DNA of 59,104 nt from NCBI GenBank assembly GCA_002069885.1, contig MWCD01000020.1:1-59104 (forward strand), written 5' to 3'. Numbering within the stretch: the stretch's first letter is position 1; each line of letters begins with the position of its first letter. The stretch comes from a bacterium ADurb.Bin236 (GTDB taxonomy: Bacteria; UBP15; UBA6099). Shown piece after piece: positions 8,963 through 16,925 of this stretch. The notes beneath the pieces were generated by a model. It saw only the letters and a program-made list of their open reading frames with translations, searched no databases and was not told where the DNA came from. The translations under genes were made by a program, and so were the position numbers.

Positions 8963-8984
8963 GTATTTATTGAAATATTTCCCT

Positions 8985-8996
8985 AACCGTTTGGTT
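8985..8996. promoter_or_regulatory. Second, imperfect TetR-like site
   Basis: AACCGTTTGGTT matches 11 of 12 bases of the central part of the main operator (AACCGGTTGGTT). It lies upstream of the -35 box. It may be an auxiliary site; chance is possible. Confidence 0.35.
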
Positions 8997-9220
8997 TGTC
9001 TTTCCGCCTCGAAACGTGACAGCATTGCTGTCATGGCTGTTTTCGCTCATGCACAAAAGAAAAAGTTTTGTGCATGGCACACAAAGAGGTGGGCAAAATC
9101 AATTATTCGATGAATTATTTGATTTCCCCATTGTGCCGGGCGCCACCCACAACCCTGTTGTGGGTGTGCGATGAGCAAAACCAATAAGAACAAATATAAG
9201 AACTGGCATATTTATCTGAA

Positions 9221-9790
9221 CTAGGATTTTTTGATTTTTGCGTTTTCCGGATGATTCCTGTCCCGCTCCCATGTTTGGGTGTTGGATTCTATGTAAGCAT
9301 AAATATTGTCATAAGATTTTTCGTTGCGGATGATGTGTTCGTAGTAGTTGCGTTGCCAAAACTTTGTTTCAATATTGCAATTATTATTCTCAACATATTC
9401 TTTATATTTTTTAAAACAAAGAGATTTAAATGAACCAATAATAGCGCCAACCGTAGGGGCGGGGCTTGCCCCCGCCTTGATATTTCGGGCAACCGCAAGG
9501 GTTGCCCCTACGATAGGGTCTTCGCTCGCCAATATGGAAACGATCAAATGAATATGGTTTGGCATTACAGTATAAATTTTTATCTCGACATTTTTAAATC
9601 TATTTGGAATATTTAATATCTCTTCCTCCACAATCTTTCCTAATTCATTCAACGCCATCTCTTGGTTTATTATTTCGCCAAAATTACACTCTCTATTGTG
9701 AGAACAAATGGTAACAAAGTATTCTCTTGGCTCGGAGTAGTCAAATCCTCTTAGGCGGATGGATTTACGTTTTGGTTTTTGATTTTGCAT
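9221..9790 (-). mobile_element. IS200-like / REP-associated tyrosine transposase (RAYT)
   Basis: A 189-residue Y1 HUH transposase. The HUH motif is in VMPNHIHLIV near residue 85, and the catalytic Tyr is in NYYEHIIRNEKSYDNIY near 155. The N-terminus has the RAYT pattern RLRGFDYSEPREYFVTI. ATG 9790 is preferred over an upstream TTG. The gene is AT-rich compared with its neighbours, which suggests acquisition. Residues between the HUH motif and the next helix are encoded by a GC-rich palindromic element (9452-9512) that recurs twice outside the gene. A 6-base-stem hairpin with a CGAA loop (9798-9813) lies just upstream of the start, and the 9144-9166 hairpin lies downstream of the stop. Either could be an element end. 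Confidence 0.85.
9452..9512. repeat. REP-like palindromic element, copy A (inside the transposase gene)
   Basis: This 61-base element has outer arms CGTAGGGGC and GCCCCTACG. They enclose two internal hairpins: GGCGGGG-5-CCCCGCC (9458-9476) and GGGCAACC-5-GGTTGCCC (9487-9507). It stays in frame on the minus strand and encodes about 20 residues of the transposase. Confidence 0.85.
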
Positions 9791-9987
9791 TGGATTCGGC
9801 TGGCGAACCAGCCCCTCCAATTCGGCGGGCAGGCGTTCGCCTTTACGCTATTTTATCAGATCGCCGCCTTTACAGAGAGTGATATCAAAAATACCTTTGA
9901 CATTTTCCGAGAAATGGTCATGGGGAGGCTGGGGTCAAACCTAGGGTCATTTCGCAACAATGTCAAAACACAGTTTCACCATTAATA

Positions 9988-10196
9988 TTTCATTCTCAAC
10001 ATATTTTTTGTATCTTCTAAAACAAAGGAATTTGAACGCACCAATAACAGCGCCAATCGTAGGGGCGGGGCTTGCCCCCGCCCTGTTATTTCGGGCAACC
10101 GCAAGGGTTGCCCCTACGATAGGGTCTTCGCTCGCCAATATGGAAACGATTAAATGAATATGGTTTGGCATTACAGAATAAATATTTATCTCAACA
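9988..10196 (-). pseudogene. Truncated RAYT fragment 1
   Basis: The minus strand still encodes remnants of the transposase core, including SVMPNHIHLIV and the segment around CFRRYKKYVEN. It lacks the N-terminus and the catalytic Tyr region. It closely matches the intact gene over the part flanking the palindrome and includes palindrome copy B. It is a decayed or partially duplicated element. Confidence 0.75.
10058..10118. repeat. REP-like palindromic element, copy B
   Basis: Same 61-base structure as copy A: outer CGTAGGGGC/GCCCCTACG arms and both internal hairpins, with a few changes only between the hairpins. Flanking bases also match copy A on both sides. Confidence 0.85.
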
Positions 10197-10338
10197 TTTT
10201 TTTTGTATCTTCTAAAACAAAGGGATTCAAATGAACCAATAACAGCGCCAATCGTAGGGGCGGGGCTTGCCCCCGCCTTGTTGTTTCGGGCAACCGCAAG
10301 GGTTGCCCCTACGATAGGGTCCTCGCTCGCCAATGTGT
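10197..10338 (-). pseudogene. Truncated RAYT fragment 2
   Basis: A shorter tandem remnant with the same palindrome and the same flanks (RRYKK side and the ILASEDP-encoding side), directly joined to fragment 1. The junction lies in a run of T at about 10193-10200. It has no catalytic motifs. Confidence 0.7.
10253..10313. repeat. REP-like palindromic element, copy C
   Basis: Third 61-base copy with identical outer arms and internal hairpins. Spacing to copy B is 134 bases, while copies A and B are 545 bases apart, so this is not a regular array. Confidence 0.85.
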
Positions 10339-10359
10339 AAAAAATCAGAATGATGATAA

Positions 10360-10659
10360 TCAGCCGCGTCTGTCTGCGGGGCAGGCGCAAGGGGAAAAGC
10401 CGCATTTGGGGCATCCGGCGGAATATTTTTCCATCGCCGCCGACTCGATATCGACTCCGCAGATTGAGGCCATGCTGACCAGCCATGCCAGAACGTCCGC
10501 GAACTCTTCTTTCATCGCGGGCAGGTCTTTGTTTCTCATCGCGCGGGACAGTTCGCCCACTTCCTCTATAAACCACGAAAACGTTCCGTCAAGCCCGCGC
10601 GCGTCGTCCTTGTTGAAATAAATGTTTCTAATCGTTTCCTGAAATTCGCCGATTGTCAT
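10360..10659 (-). CDS. MazG-like nucleotide pyrophosphohydrolase
   Basis: A 99-residue protein with the all-alpha MazG metal-binding pattern EEVGELSRAMRNKD near 31-44 and EEFADVLAWLV near 51-61, which supplies the ExxE and ExxD carboxylates. It would hydrolyse non-canonical NTPs to NMP and pyrophosphate. The C-terminus has a Cys-rich tail (GCPKCGFSPCACP), a feature I associate with a subset of small MazG-like proteins. Its start overlaps the stop of the membrane-protein gene upstream by 4 bases, so they are cotranscribed. Confidence 0.88.
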   Translation of the reverse strand: MTIGEFQETIRNIYFNKDDARGLDGTFSWFIEEVGELSRAMRNKDLPAMKEEFADVLAWLVSMASICGVDIESAAMEKYSAGCPKCGFSPCACPADRRG

Positions 10660-12977
10660 GATTCCAGCTTTCGAGGTTTAATATCCTTGCGTGATTCGCA
10701 GTTGAAAAGCATGATGAAAAGAGCGGCGGTCGGAAGCATGAGCGTGGTGGCTCCGGGAACGATGCCGGAATCGTTGGCCGCGAAAGCGGCGAGAGCGCCG
10801 CCGAGAGCCGCAAGATACGCTTTTCTGAAGAAGTCCTGACGGGAGAAGAGGGATTTGACGCGTTCCGCCGGGAAGTAGTGGGCAGAGAGAGCGACAGCCA
10901 CAGAGCCGATGAATAGAGCGCTCCAGAAGCTGACGCGCAACAGTCTGAAGTTCACCGCCAGTTTTCGTCCGGCCACGATGAAAAACTCCTGAGGGCCGCC
11001 GCCTTCCACAATTCTGCCGACAAGGCTGCCGACGTGCGACGCGTCCCGCGACAGAAGATAGTCCGCCGAAAGCGCCAGCCCGGCGAGCGCCGCCACGCAC
11101 AGCCCCGCCGCGATGACGGTCTTCCACGACAGTTTAAGATTCCATGCCAGCATAGCCATGAGAGCGAACGCGAACACCGACGATATCAATCCGCCGAAGT
11201 TTGCGCCGATAAAAGGCGCGCCGATTACAAAAGCGGACACAGCGAGAACCACCGCCATCGCCCATTTGATAAATCCTTGAGCGGACTTCGCTCTGTCCAG
11301 AAGAAGCCCGAAAAACGCCAGCGGCGCTCCTATCATTATTCCCATGTATTCGTTGCCGACGCCGTAGAATCTGGCCCCCATTTGGGGATAGTAGCCCAGA
11401 ACGGAGTTCTTTATTAGAGAGGCTCCCGTGAGCTGGTCGGCGAGCAAAGCGACCATGTAAAGAGCGGAGAGAGCCATCATTTTGCCGTCGGCTCCCGGAG
11501 CCAGCCAGACGAGCGCAGCCACAATCCCGGCTCCGGCAAAAAACGCGACGCTGAAATCCGCCGCTTCGCTTAATTGCGGAAAAGCTCCAAGAATGAGAAA
11601 CACGAAAAACATTGACGCCGTCCACAGGATTACTGCGGTCATTGCCGAACGCCAGAATTTTCCCGCTTTATCCAGCCTGAGAACAGTCAGAAAACCCATA
11701 ACCAACACGATCAGATGCCAGACGACAATGCCCTTAAGAAGGTCGAACCTCGACTCGACGAAAGAATTGCGCGCGTGGAATTCGGAGATGAAATCAAAAA
11801 CGTCGCCGACTTCAGCGAAGGAAATCGGCGAACCAATGAACTCGACAGGAGCCTCGATTCCGAAGAATTCGCAAACATGAGGAGCGAAATCGGTGTTGCG
11901 CGCCAAGCCCGGTCTTCGAGTCGAAGAGGATGTCAGCGCCGTCCCCGCTTCGACGCCTGCCCCGTATAAAAGCAGAGGCGTCAGGGTCTGCTTGAGTTTG
12001 GCCGCGTTCGCCGGAGGCGTCGGAGATATCAGAATCAACTGGGCCGTTCGGGGATCGATTCTTTTGGATATCTCTCCAAGGGCGACGTCGTATTCAAGAA
12101 GAATTTTCCTGTTTGCGCCGATAAAAGCCTCGTCGCTCATCATGTCTCTTAATCTTCCGAGGCGGGCGGCGTCTCCGAGATCTACAACAATGAAATGGCT
12201 TGTTACGAGAGCTTTATCCAGTTCATCGAACAAAGCCTTATAGTTCGTTTTATAGTGCGTGGCAGAAAGCAGGTCTATTTCCACCATCGCCGCCGACACG
12301 TCGCCGTGGTCGATAAAGCCTTTGGAGTCCACAGCGATGATGGATGCCGAACGCTCCTGAACGCCGAAACGGTCTGAATTCCCTATTGCGGCGGTTCTGA
12401 GGCCGGAGGAGCGCAAAGCATCGCCGAGCGCTCCCGGTTGCGCGTTCCATCTTCCATCCTGATTCATTCTGAGCAGAGATATTATCCCCAAATTCATGAT
12501 GCCGTCTTCAGGAACGGGAGCGCCCGTAAGATGTGAATACAACGGAGCGGCGGGTCTGCCCTCATAAATCCCGGTCATTCCATACGCCAGACGTCCGTTG
12601 TTGTTGCCGCCCGCGGGCAGTCCGGCGTTCAATGTAAGGAAAGAGGAAACTTCAGCCGAGCGAGATTCACCGCGAGAAAGGTAAGAGTCGGTCCTCGTCA
12701 CCATCAGGCCGAAAGAGCCTTTTTCGACGAGGGAACGAAAATTTACAAGCTCCGGGGCAGACCAGTCGGCAAGGCCGGTGCGGTCGGCGACAACGACAAT
12801 CATGCGGCGCTGGGAGAGCGCGGACGATTTACTGGGAGCGGCCTCCGCCCCATCCGCTAATTTCGCGCAGAAGAAAGCGACGGCGATTATTGTCGATGTT
12901 ATCGCAAACAATGAACAAGCGCGGTTCAAATTACCATTCCTCCATCGACTGACGAGTCGCTCACTCATTCTATTCAT
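10656..12977 (-). CDS. Polytopic membrane protein with an alkaline-phosphatase-superfamily-like periplasmic domain
   Basis: A 773-residue protein. It begins with a signal anchor (about 20-40), then an extracytoplasmic domain (about 55-410). This domain starts RRMIVVVADRTGLADW and ends PLLLYGAGVEAG, STRRPGLARNTDFAPHV, a pattern resembling alkaline-phosphatase/phosphomutase-fold proteins. About ten membrane helices follow to the C-terminus, with the loop ARFYGVGNEYMGI near 540. The metal ligands of a true phosphatase are not clearly visible, so it may be a non-catalytic or altered member. AAAGG precedes the ATG by 6 bases. It is translationally coupled to mazG. A role in envelope glycan or lipid modification is a guess. 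Confidence 0.6.
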   Translation of the reverse strand: MNRMSERLVSRWRNGNLNRACSLFAITSTIIAVAFFCAKLADGAEAAPSKSSALSQRRMIVVVADRTGLADWSAPELVNFRSLVEKGSFGLMVTRTDSYLSRGESRSAEVSSFLTLNAGLPAGGNNNGRLAYGMTGIYEGRPAAPLYSHLTGAPVPEDGIMNLGIISLLRMNQDGRWNAQPGALGDALRSSGLRTAAIGNSDRFGVQERSASIIAVDSKGFIDHGDVSAAMVEIDLLSATHYKTNYKALFDELDKALVTSHFIVVDLGDAARLGRLRDMMSDEAFIGANRKILLEYDVALGEISKRIDPRTAQLILISPTPPANAAKLKQTLTPLLLYGAGVEAGTALTSSSTRRPGLARNTDFAPHVCEFFGIEAPVEFIGSPISFAEVGDVFDFISEFHARNSFVESRFDLLKGIVVWHLIVLVMGFLTVLRLDKAGKFWRSAMTAVILWTASMFFVFLILGAFPQLSEAADFSVAFFAGAGIVAALVWLAPGADGKMMALSALYMVALLADQLTGASLIKNSVLGYYPQMGARFYGVGNEYMGIMIGAPLAFFGLLLDRAKSAQGFIKWAMAVVLAVSAFVIGAPFIGANFGGLISSVFAFALMAMLAWNLKLSWKTVIAAGLCVAALAGLALSADYLLSRDASHVGSLVGRIVEGGGPQEFFIVAGRKLAVNFRLLRVSFWSALFIGSVAVALSAHYFPAERVKSLFSRQDFFRKAYLAALGGALAAFAANDSGIVPGATTLMLPTAALFIMLFNCESRKDIKPRKLES

Positions 12978-13073
12978 CAGACGCCTTTTTGTCTAACCGG
13001 TTTTTAGAGAGAATAATCGGAAGATGGCTTGCGCGCCCCGCGACATGTCATTTCTTTTTCAGCAGTTACAAAA

Positions 13074-13101
13074 TTGCCGTTTCAGATTAGGATAATATAT
13101 T
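13074..13101 (+). promoter_or_regulatory. Probable promoter of the cNMP-binding protein gene
   Basis: TTGCCG (13074-13079), a 16-base spacer and TATATT (13096-13101). The start point near 13108 leaves GGAG (13123-13126) correctly placed 8 bases before the ATG at 13135. Confidence 0.4.
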
Positions 13102-13134
13102 AGTAGTTAAAATGAGAACGGCGGAGACTTTGTC

Positions 13135-13659
13135 ATGACCGTCATGGAAACCCTAAAGCATTGTCGGCTCTTCGAGTTTTTGTCTGACGACGAGTTGGGG
13201 CTGATAGCCACAAAGGTGGAAGAGCATCATCATAGGAAAGGCGATTTCATCTGCCGCGAGGGCGCATGGGGCGACTCGATGTACATCATCGGGCAAGGAG
13301 AGGTTAAAATAGTCAAGAAGCTCGACACGGAAACGGTCTGGGACATAACGTCGCTCAGGCACGGGGATTTTTTCGGCGAGGTAGCCCTTGTGGACGGGAG
13401 TCCGAGAACCGCCAGCGCGGTCGCGCTAGTTAATTCTACCGTGCTTGAGCTTTACGGGCGCGACTTCAAGATGCTCATGAACGCCGGCGACGCACTTTCC
13501 AACAAAATGCTTGAATCTCTTCTGAGGGTCCTTATCAACCGAATCCGCGCTACTGACGATATAGTCACCAATATAATGGCGGAAAAACTCAAAGGCGAAA
13601 GCGGCCACTCCGCCACCATGAGAGAAATTGTCAGCAGAGCAATGGTTTCCAGAAAGTGA
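13135..13659 (+). CDS. Cyclic-nucleotide-binding domain protein without DNA-binding domain
   Basis: The protein has 174 residues. Residues 8-125 form a cNMP-binding beta-roll (CRLFEFLSDDELGLIATKVE at the start). The phosphate-binding cassette FFGEVALVDGSPRTASAVA near 80-98 includes the Glu and Arg expected for nucleotide binding. The remaining 50 residues are helical and contain no helix-turn-helix, so it is not a Crp/Fnr regulator. It may act by protein-protein contact. It stands alone, convergent with the alpha-galactosidase gene. Two GCGATT/AATCGC hairpins (13676-13692 and 13747-13763) lie between them. Confidence 0.85.
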   Translation: MTVMETLKHCRLFEFLSDDELGLIATKVEEHHHRKGDFICREGAWGDSMYIIGQGEVKIVKKLDTETVWDITSLRHGDFFGEVALVDGSPRTASAVALVNSTVLELYGRDFKMLMNAGDALSNKMLESLLRVLINRIRATDDIVTNIMAEKLKGESGHSATMREIVSRAMVSRK

Positions 13660-13766
13660 TATGGGAAATAATCCTGCGATTGTCGCAATCGCGTCAAAAA
13701 AACATTAAAGTTGTGGCTATTCGTCAACAACTTAAAAATATGATGACGCGCGATTCAGAATCGCGA

Positions 13767-16181
13767 TCAAGAATTCTTTCTCACTCTTAATTCCAAGCGC
13801 GCTGAATCCCGATATTGCATATCGACGGAGAAAACCCCGCCGGAAACGCGTGTCAGTTCGCGCTTCTCGCCGTTGATAAGGCACGAGTCGGGAACGAAGG
13901 GGGCGGGGCAAGAAATTAAAACGCGCCCTTCCCGGGCCGCAGGCGCGCTGAATTCCATTTCCAGAACGCCCGAAGCCGGGTCGAACTTCTGCGAGACGAG
14001 GTCGGCGCCGCCCTGAGTGAAGTGGTGAGTGGCGGCGACGAGGCAAGGTTCCGGGCGCGCCGGGCGCGCGGCGAGAATCCTTGAGCCGTGCGCGGGAACT
14101 TTCGACAGCGCAATCTCCCCTTTCGCCGTTCCGTAATACTTCTGCTCCCACAATTCAAAAACGTGAAACTCGTCGGACGCGGAGAGACCTAGCCGCTCGA
14201 ATGACACGGAAACGTCCGCCGGGGCGTCCGACCAGTTGAAAACGCCCGCTACGACGGCAGGGTCGAACTCCCGGTCGAATTTATAAACCAAAGTGGTCGG
14301 AGTCGTGTTTGCGGGCGAGTCGAACAGGTCGACAGGGACGGCGGGTTGAGGCATCGGCGGTATCAACATGGAGGCCAGCCTAATGGATTCGGAGGTTAGT
14401 TTGGAAAGATTGTCGCTGATGAACAGCGGGCCGCCGCAGAAGGCGACTATCGCCGCGTGGGTGTACACCTCGTCGCGCGTAAGTTTGGTGTCCTCGAACC
14501 TGCACATGAGGCAGTCGGGATCGTTCCATCCCCATGTTCCGCCGAGGAAATGCCGGGAGAAATTCGACGAGGCGACATCGAACGCGCTGGGTGGAGCCGG
14601 ATGTCCGACGAAATCCGCAAGGAATTTGTTGTGCCATTCCGGGCCTGTGTCGCCGGAAACCCTCATGGCGTTCACAATGCCCAAACCGAGAGCAATAGGG
14701 ATGCCGCAACCGAGGATGTAGGTTTCCGGCCCGGCGGCGTCTCTTATCGCCTGAAGTCCGCGCCTGAAAGCCTGCGCCCTCGTCGCCTCCGGGTCGTATC
14801 GAATCCCGTTGGTCGCCCCGTTGTGCAGGAAGTCCAGTTTGAGATAATCATATCCCCACTCGTTCACAATCGTTGAGAAGAGAACGCCGAGCCATTTGAG
14901 AACATCCGGATGGGTCGTGTCGAGCGGCAGCATCCATCCGAACGTGTCCGTGTTGGGCCATATCGAAACCCGCCTGACCTTGTTTGCGGACTCCCGGACG
15001 AACCAGTCCCTGTGATTGCGGAACAGCAAGCTCCTGTTTGTGGCGAAAAAAGGAGCCAGCCAAAGGCCGGGACGGAAACCGGCCTCTTTGATTCTGCCGT
15101 TGAGCCATGCCAGCCCATGCGGGAATTTCTTGTTGGAGTCGAACCAGTCTCCGGGAGCCGGCTCATAGCCGTCGTCAATTTGAAAGATGTCTATAGGCAA
15201 CCTGTCTCGAAGGGAAACCGCGGCTTCTAGGTTCTCCAAAATGACCCGCTCTGTCATGCGATGGTAATAGAAATACCAAGAGCACCACCCGACGGGGGGA
15301 GACGGGAACTTGGAAGACACGGGAGGCGGAGCCGCCTTTGCGGCGAGCGAGGCGTATGAACGCAGAGAAGCGTTGGCGGCGGCAGTGGCGGCTCCCGAAT
15401 CGCGTCCGGCGCCTTCGGCGGCCCGCGCGGGAATAATCGCCAGTTTTTCAGAGCGGAGTTCGCCGCCGGCGCGAGCCGGAGCCTTCTCGCCTCTCGAGAC
15501 CGCGCGCATGAAATGGAACTGTCCGTCGCGTGATTTAAACTCCACCTGAGAGAGTTTGTCGCAAACCGTGATGAACCCGACGGCGAGCGAGCGGCCTGAA
15601 ACGATGTCGGCAGCCAAGCCGTGCCATTCGCTGATAAAATGGCCGCGCGCGCCGGGGGGCTTCACCTCAGGGTTGGCGCAGCCGTCGTGAATAAGGTCGT
15701 GAATCGCTGGTGGCAGTTTCTCGTCCCACTTCCTTACGTCGCTGCCGCTCCATGTGAGAAACCCGTTGCGCAGGAATCTGAAGTCAGGTCGCGCCTGCGC
15801 CGAGCTGAACAGCGATCCTCCCCTGCCCCGGTCAAGATCTAAAGGATACAAATCCGCCCCTATTATGTCGGAATCGCCGCAATTGCGCAGAGATACGCGC
15901 ACGGCGAAACCTGAAACTCCTTCAAGAGGCTCGAATTCAATCGCCAACTCGATTCTTCGGTCCGAAAAACGGTAAACGACGGAAAGCGAGCCGTCCGAAC
16001 GGTCAACGACACGGGAAACGGAGTCGGATGAGCGGAGAGCGCCGGAACCGCTTCCGAAAGCCGCTCCGCACGTGGCGCGCTCGAAAACATACTCGCCCCG
16101 CGATTCGTCTCTTAGGGAATATTCTCCCTTGGCGACATCGCATTCAATGGAAAGCGAACCTGACTTGAGAGTCTCGATCAT
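13767..16181 (-). CDS. Glycoside hydrolase family 36-type alpha-galactosidase
   Basis: An 804-residue protein with an N-terminal beta-sandwich followed by the GH36/GH-D barrel. Visible motifs are GWCSWYFYYHRMTE near 295, DIFQIDDGYEPAPGDW near 335, GLWLAPFFATN near 370, DYLKLDFLHNGA near 448 (the Asp of KLD is the expected nucleophile) and MRVSGDTGPEW near 510 (the Asp of SGD is the expected acid/base). It should release terminal alpha-galactose from oligosaccharides or raffinose-type substrates. No signal peptide is seen, so it is probably cytoplasmic. GGAG precedes the ATG by 7 bases. No sugar transporter accompanies it. Confidence 0.85.
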   Translation of the reverse strand: MIETLKSGSLSIECDVAKGEYSLRDESRGEYVFERATCGAAFGSGSGALRSSDSVSRVVDRSDGSLSVVYRFSDRRIELAIEFEPLEGVSGFAVRVSLRNCGDSDIIGADLYPLDLDRGRGGSLFSSAQARPDFRFLRNGFLTWSGSDVRKWDEKLPPAIHDLIHDGCANPEVKPPGARGHFISEWHGLAADIVSGRSLAVGFITVCDKLSQVEFKSRDGQFHFMRAVSRGEKAPARAGGELRSEKLAIIPARAAEGAGRDSGAATAAANASLRSYASLAAKAAPPPVSSKFPSPPVGWCSWYFYYHRMTERVILENLEAAVSLRDRLPIDIFQIDDGYEPAPGDWFDSNKKFPHGLAWLNGRIKEAGFRPGLWLAPFFATNRSLLFRNHRDWFVRESANKVRRVSIWPNTDTFGWMLPLDTTHPDVLKWLGVLFSTIVNEWGYDYLKLDFLHNGATNGIRYDPEATRAQAFRRGLQAIRDAAGPETYILGCGIPIALGLGIVNAMRVSGDTGPEWHNKFLADFVGHPAPPSAFDVASSNFSRHFLGGTWGWNDPDCLMCRFEDTKLTRDEVYTHAAIVAFCGGPLFISDNLSKLTSESIRLASMLIPPMPQPAVPVDLFDSPANTTPTTLVYKFDREFDPAVVAGVFNWSDAPADVSVSFERLGLSASDEFHVFELWEQKYYGTAKGEIALSKVPAHGSRILAARPARPEPCLVAATHHFTQGGADLVSQKFDPASGVLEMEFSAPAAREGRVLISCPAPFVPDSCLINGEKRELTRVSGGVFSVDMQYRDSARLELRVRKNS

Positions 16182-16373
16182 CCCGGTTCTCCAATTCTCG
16201 GCGGCCGCGCCGCGCGATGTATATTATAGATAATGGAAAGCAAACATGGAACATCGGGGACGACTGCGGCAAACCGGAAAAAGGCTCTTTGAAAAAAAAT
16301 TAAAGGATATTTCCATTTCAGGCCGGGTTTGGATAGAATGTAATCCTAAAAAAACAACGGGAGGAAGTTGCCG

Positions 16374-16709
16374 ATGTCAGAAATCAAAAGTTTTTTCGAG
16401 GAAAAGCTGCCGGCGAAGTTCAGCGCGGATCCGAGCAAAGCTGAGAGCATGAGCGGGAAATACCTGTTCGTGATCGAAGGCGAAGGCGGAGGCGCGTGGA
16501 GCGTCGATTTCCCGGGCGGAGGCGCGATGGACGTGGCCGCTGGCGAGTGCGACGACGCAGCCTGCAAGATCATCGTTCAAGCTGAAGACTGGACGGGGAT
16601 CCTGAACGGCGAGATGGACGCCACCACAGCGTTCATGACCGGCAAACTGCGGATCGAAGGCGACATGGCGATGGCCATGAAGCTGCAGCCCATACTGGGC
16701 GGCGCGTAA
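16374..16709 (+). CDS. SCP2 sterol-binding-domain protein
   Basis: A 111-residue single-domain protein. It begins SEIKSFFEEKLPAKFSADP and ends with the SCP2 pattern of DWTGILNGEMDATTAFMTGK followed by IEGDMAMAMKLQPIL. Bacterial relatives bind lipids or acyl ligands, and the physiological ligand is unknown. ATG 16374 is preferred because GGAGG (16360-16364) lies 9 bases upstream, whereas an in-frame TTG two codons earlier is too close. It is a standalone gene. Confidence 0.9.
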   Translation: MSEIKSFFEEKLPAKFSADPSKAESMSGKYLFVIEGEGGGAWSVDFPGGGAMDVAAGECDDAACKIIVQAEDWTGILNGEMDATTAFMTGKLRIEGDMAMAMKLQPILGGA

Positions 16710-16790
16710 GCTGGAAAGTTCCGGGCGGCGCGTCGCTAAGGCGCGCCGCCTTGCTCCATCCTTTCCGGCAAAACAAGCTTGATTCAGGCT

Positions 16791-16820
16791 CGCTCCCATC
16801 GGGAGCGCGGTAGTTTATTT
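16791..16820 (+). terminator. Probable terminator after the SCP2 gene
   Basis: CGCTCCC-ATC-GGGAGCG (16791-16807) is a perfect 7-base stem, followed by a T-rich stretch. A second GC-rich hairpin (9-base stem, 16724-16750) lies just upstream. Confidence 0.5.
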
Positions 16821-16848
16821 GGATTGTCCTGTTTAATTATGCTAGAAT
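16819..16848 (+). promoter_or_regulatory. Extended -10 promoter before the CvpA-like gene
   Basis: TGC-TAGAAT (16840-16848) is an extended -10 box. A weak -35 (TTGGAT, 16819-16824) is 18 bases upstream of the hexamer. The predicted leader to ATG 16926 is about 70 bases. Confidence 0.45.
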
Positions 16849-16925
16849 ATCGCCGTGACGGATATGTTTCATAATGCGGCGTATCGCCGGAGCCTTTATC
16901 TGGCGACGCTTCACGGAGGCAGGGT

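Larger units (their letters stand above)
8894..9220. other. Intergenic region with tetR control elements and three perfect hairpins
   Basis: There is no supportable gene in this stretch. The left third holds the tetR promoter and operator sites. Three perfect inverted repeats follow: TGACAGC-3-GCTGTCA at 9017-9033; CATGCACAAAA-7-TTTTGTGCATG at 9048-9076 (11-base stem); and CACCCACAA-5-TTGTGGGTG at 9144-9166 (9-base stem). None is followed by a clear T run. They may belong to the transposase 3' flank or to a structured RNA. Confidence 0.6.

Noticed and set aside
9452-10313. Three near-identical 61-base repeats as a possible CRISPR array
   Set aside because: Only three copies, spacings of 545 and 134 bases, a nested palindrome rather than a simple repeat, and transposase-derived flanks that are also repeated. 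No cas genes.
12985-13005. AACCGGTTTTT near the start of the membrane-protein gene as another TetR operator
   Set aside because: Only the 8-base core AACCGGTT is shared, with no extended symmetry. It is too short to support.
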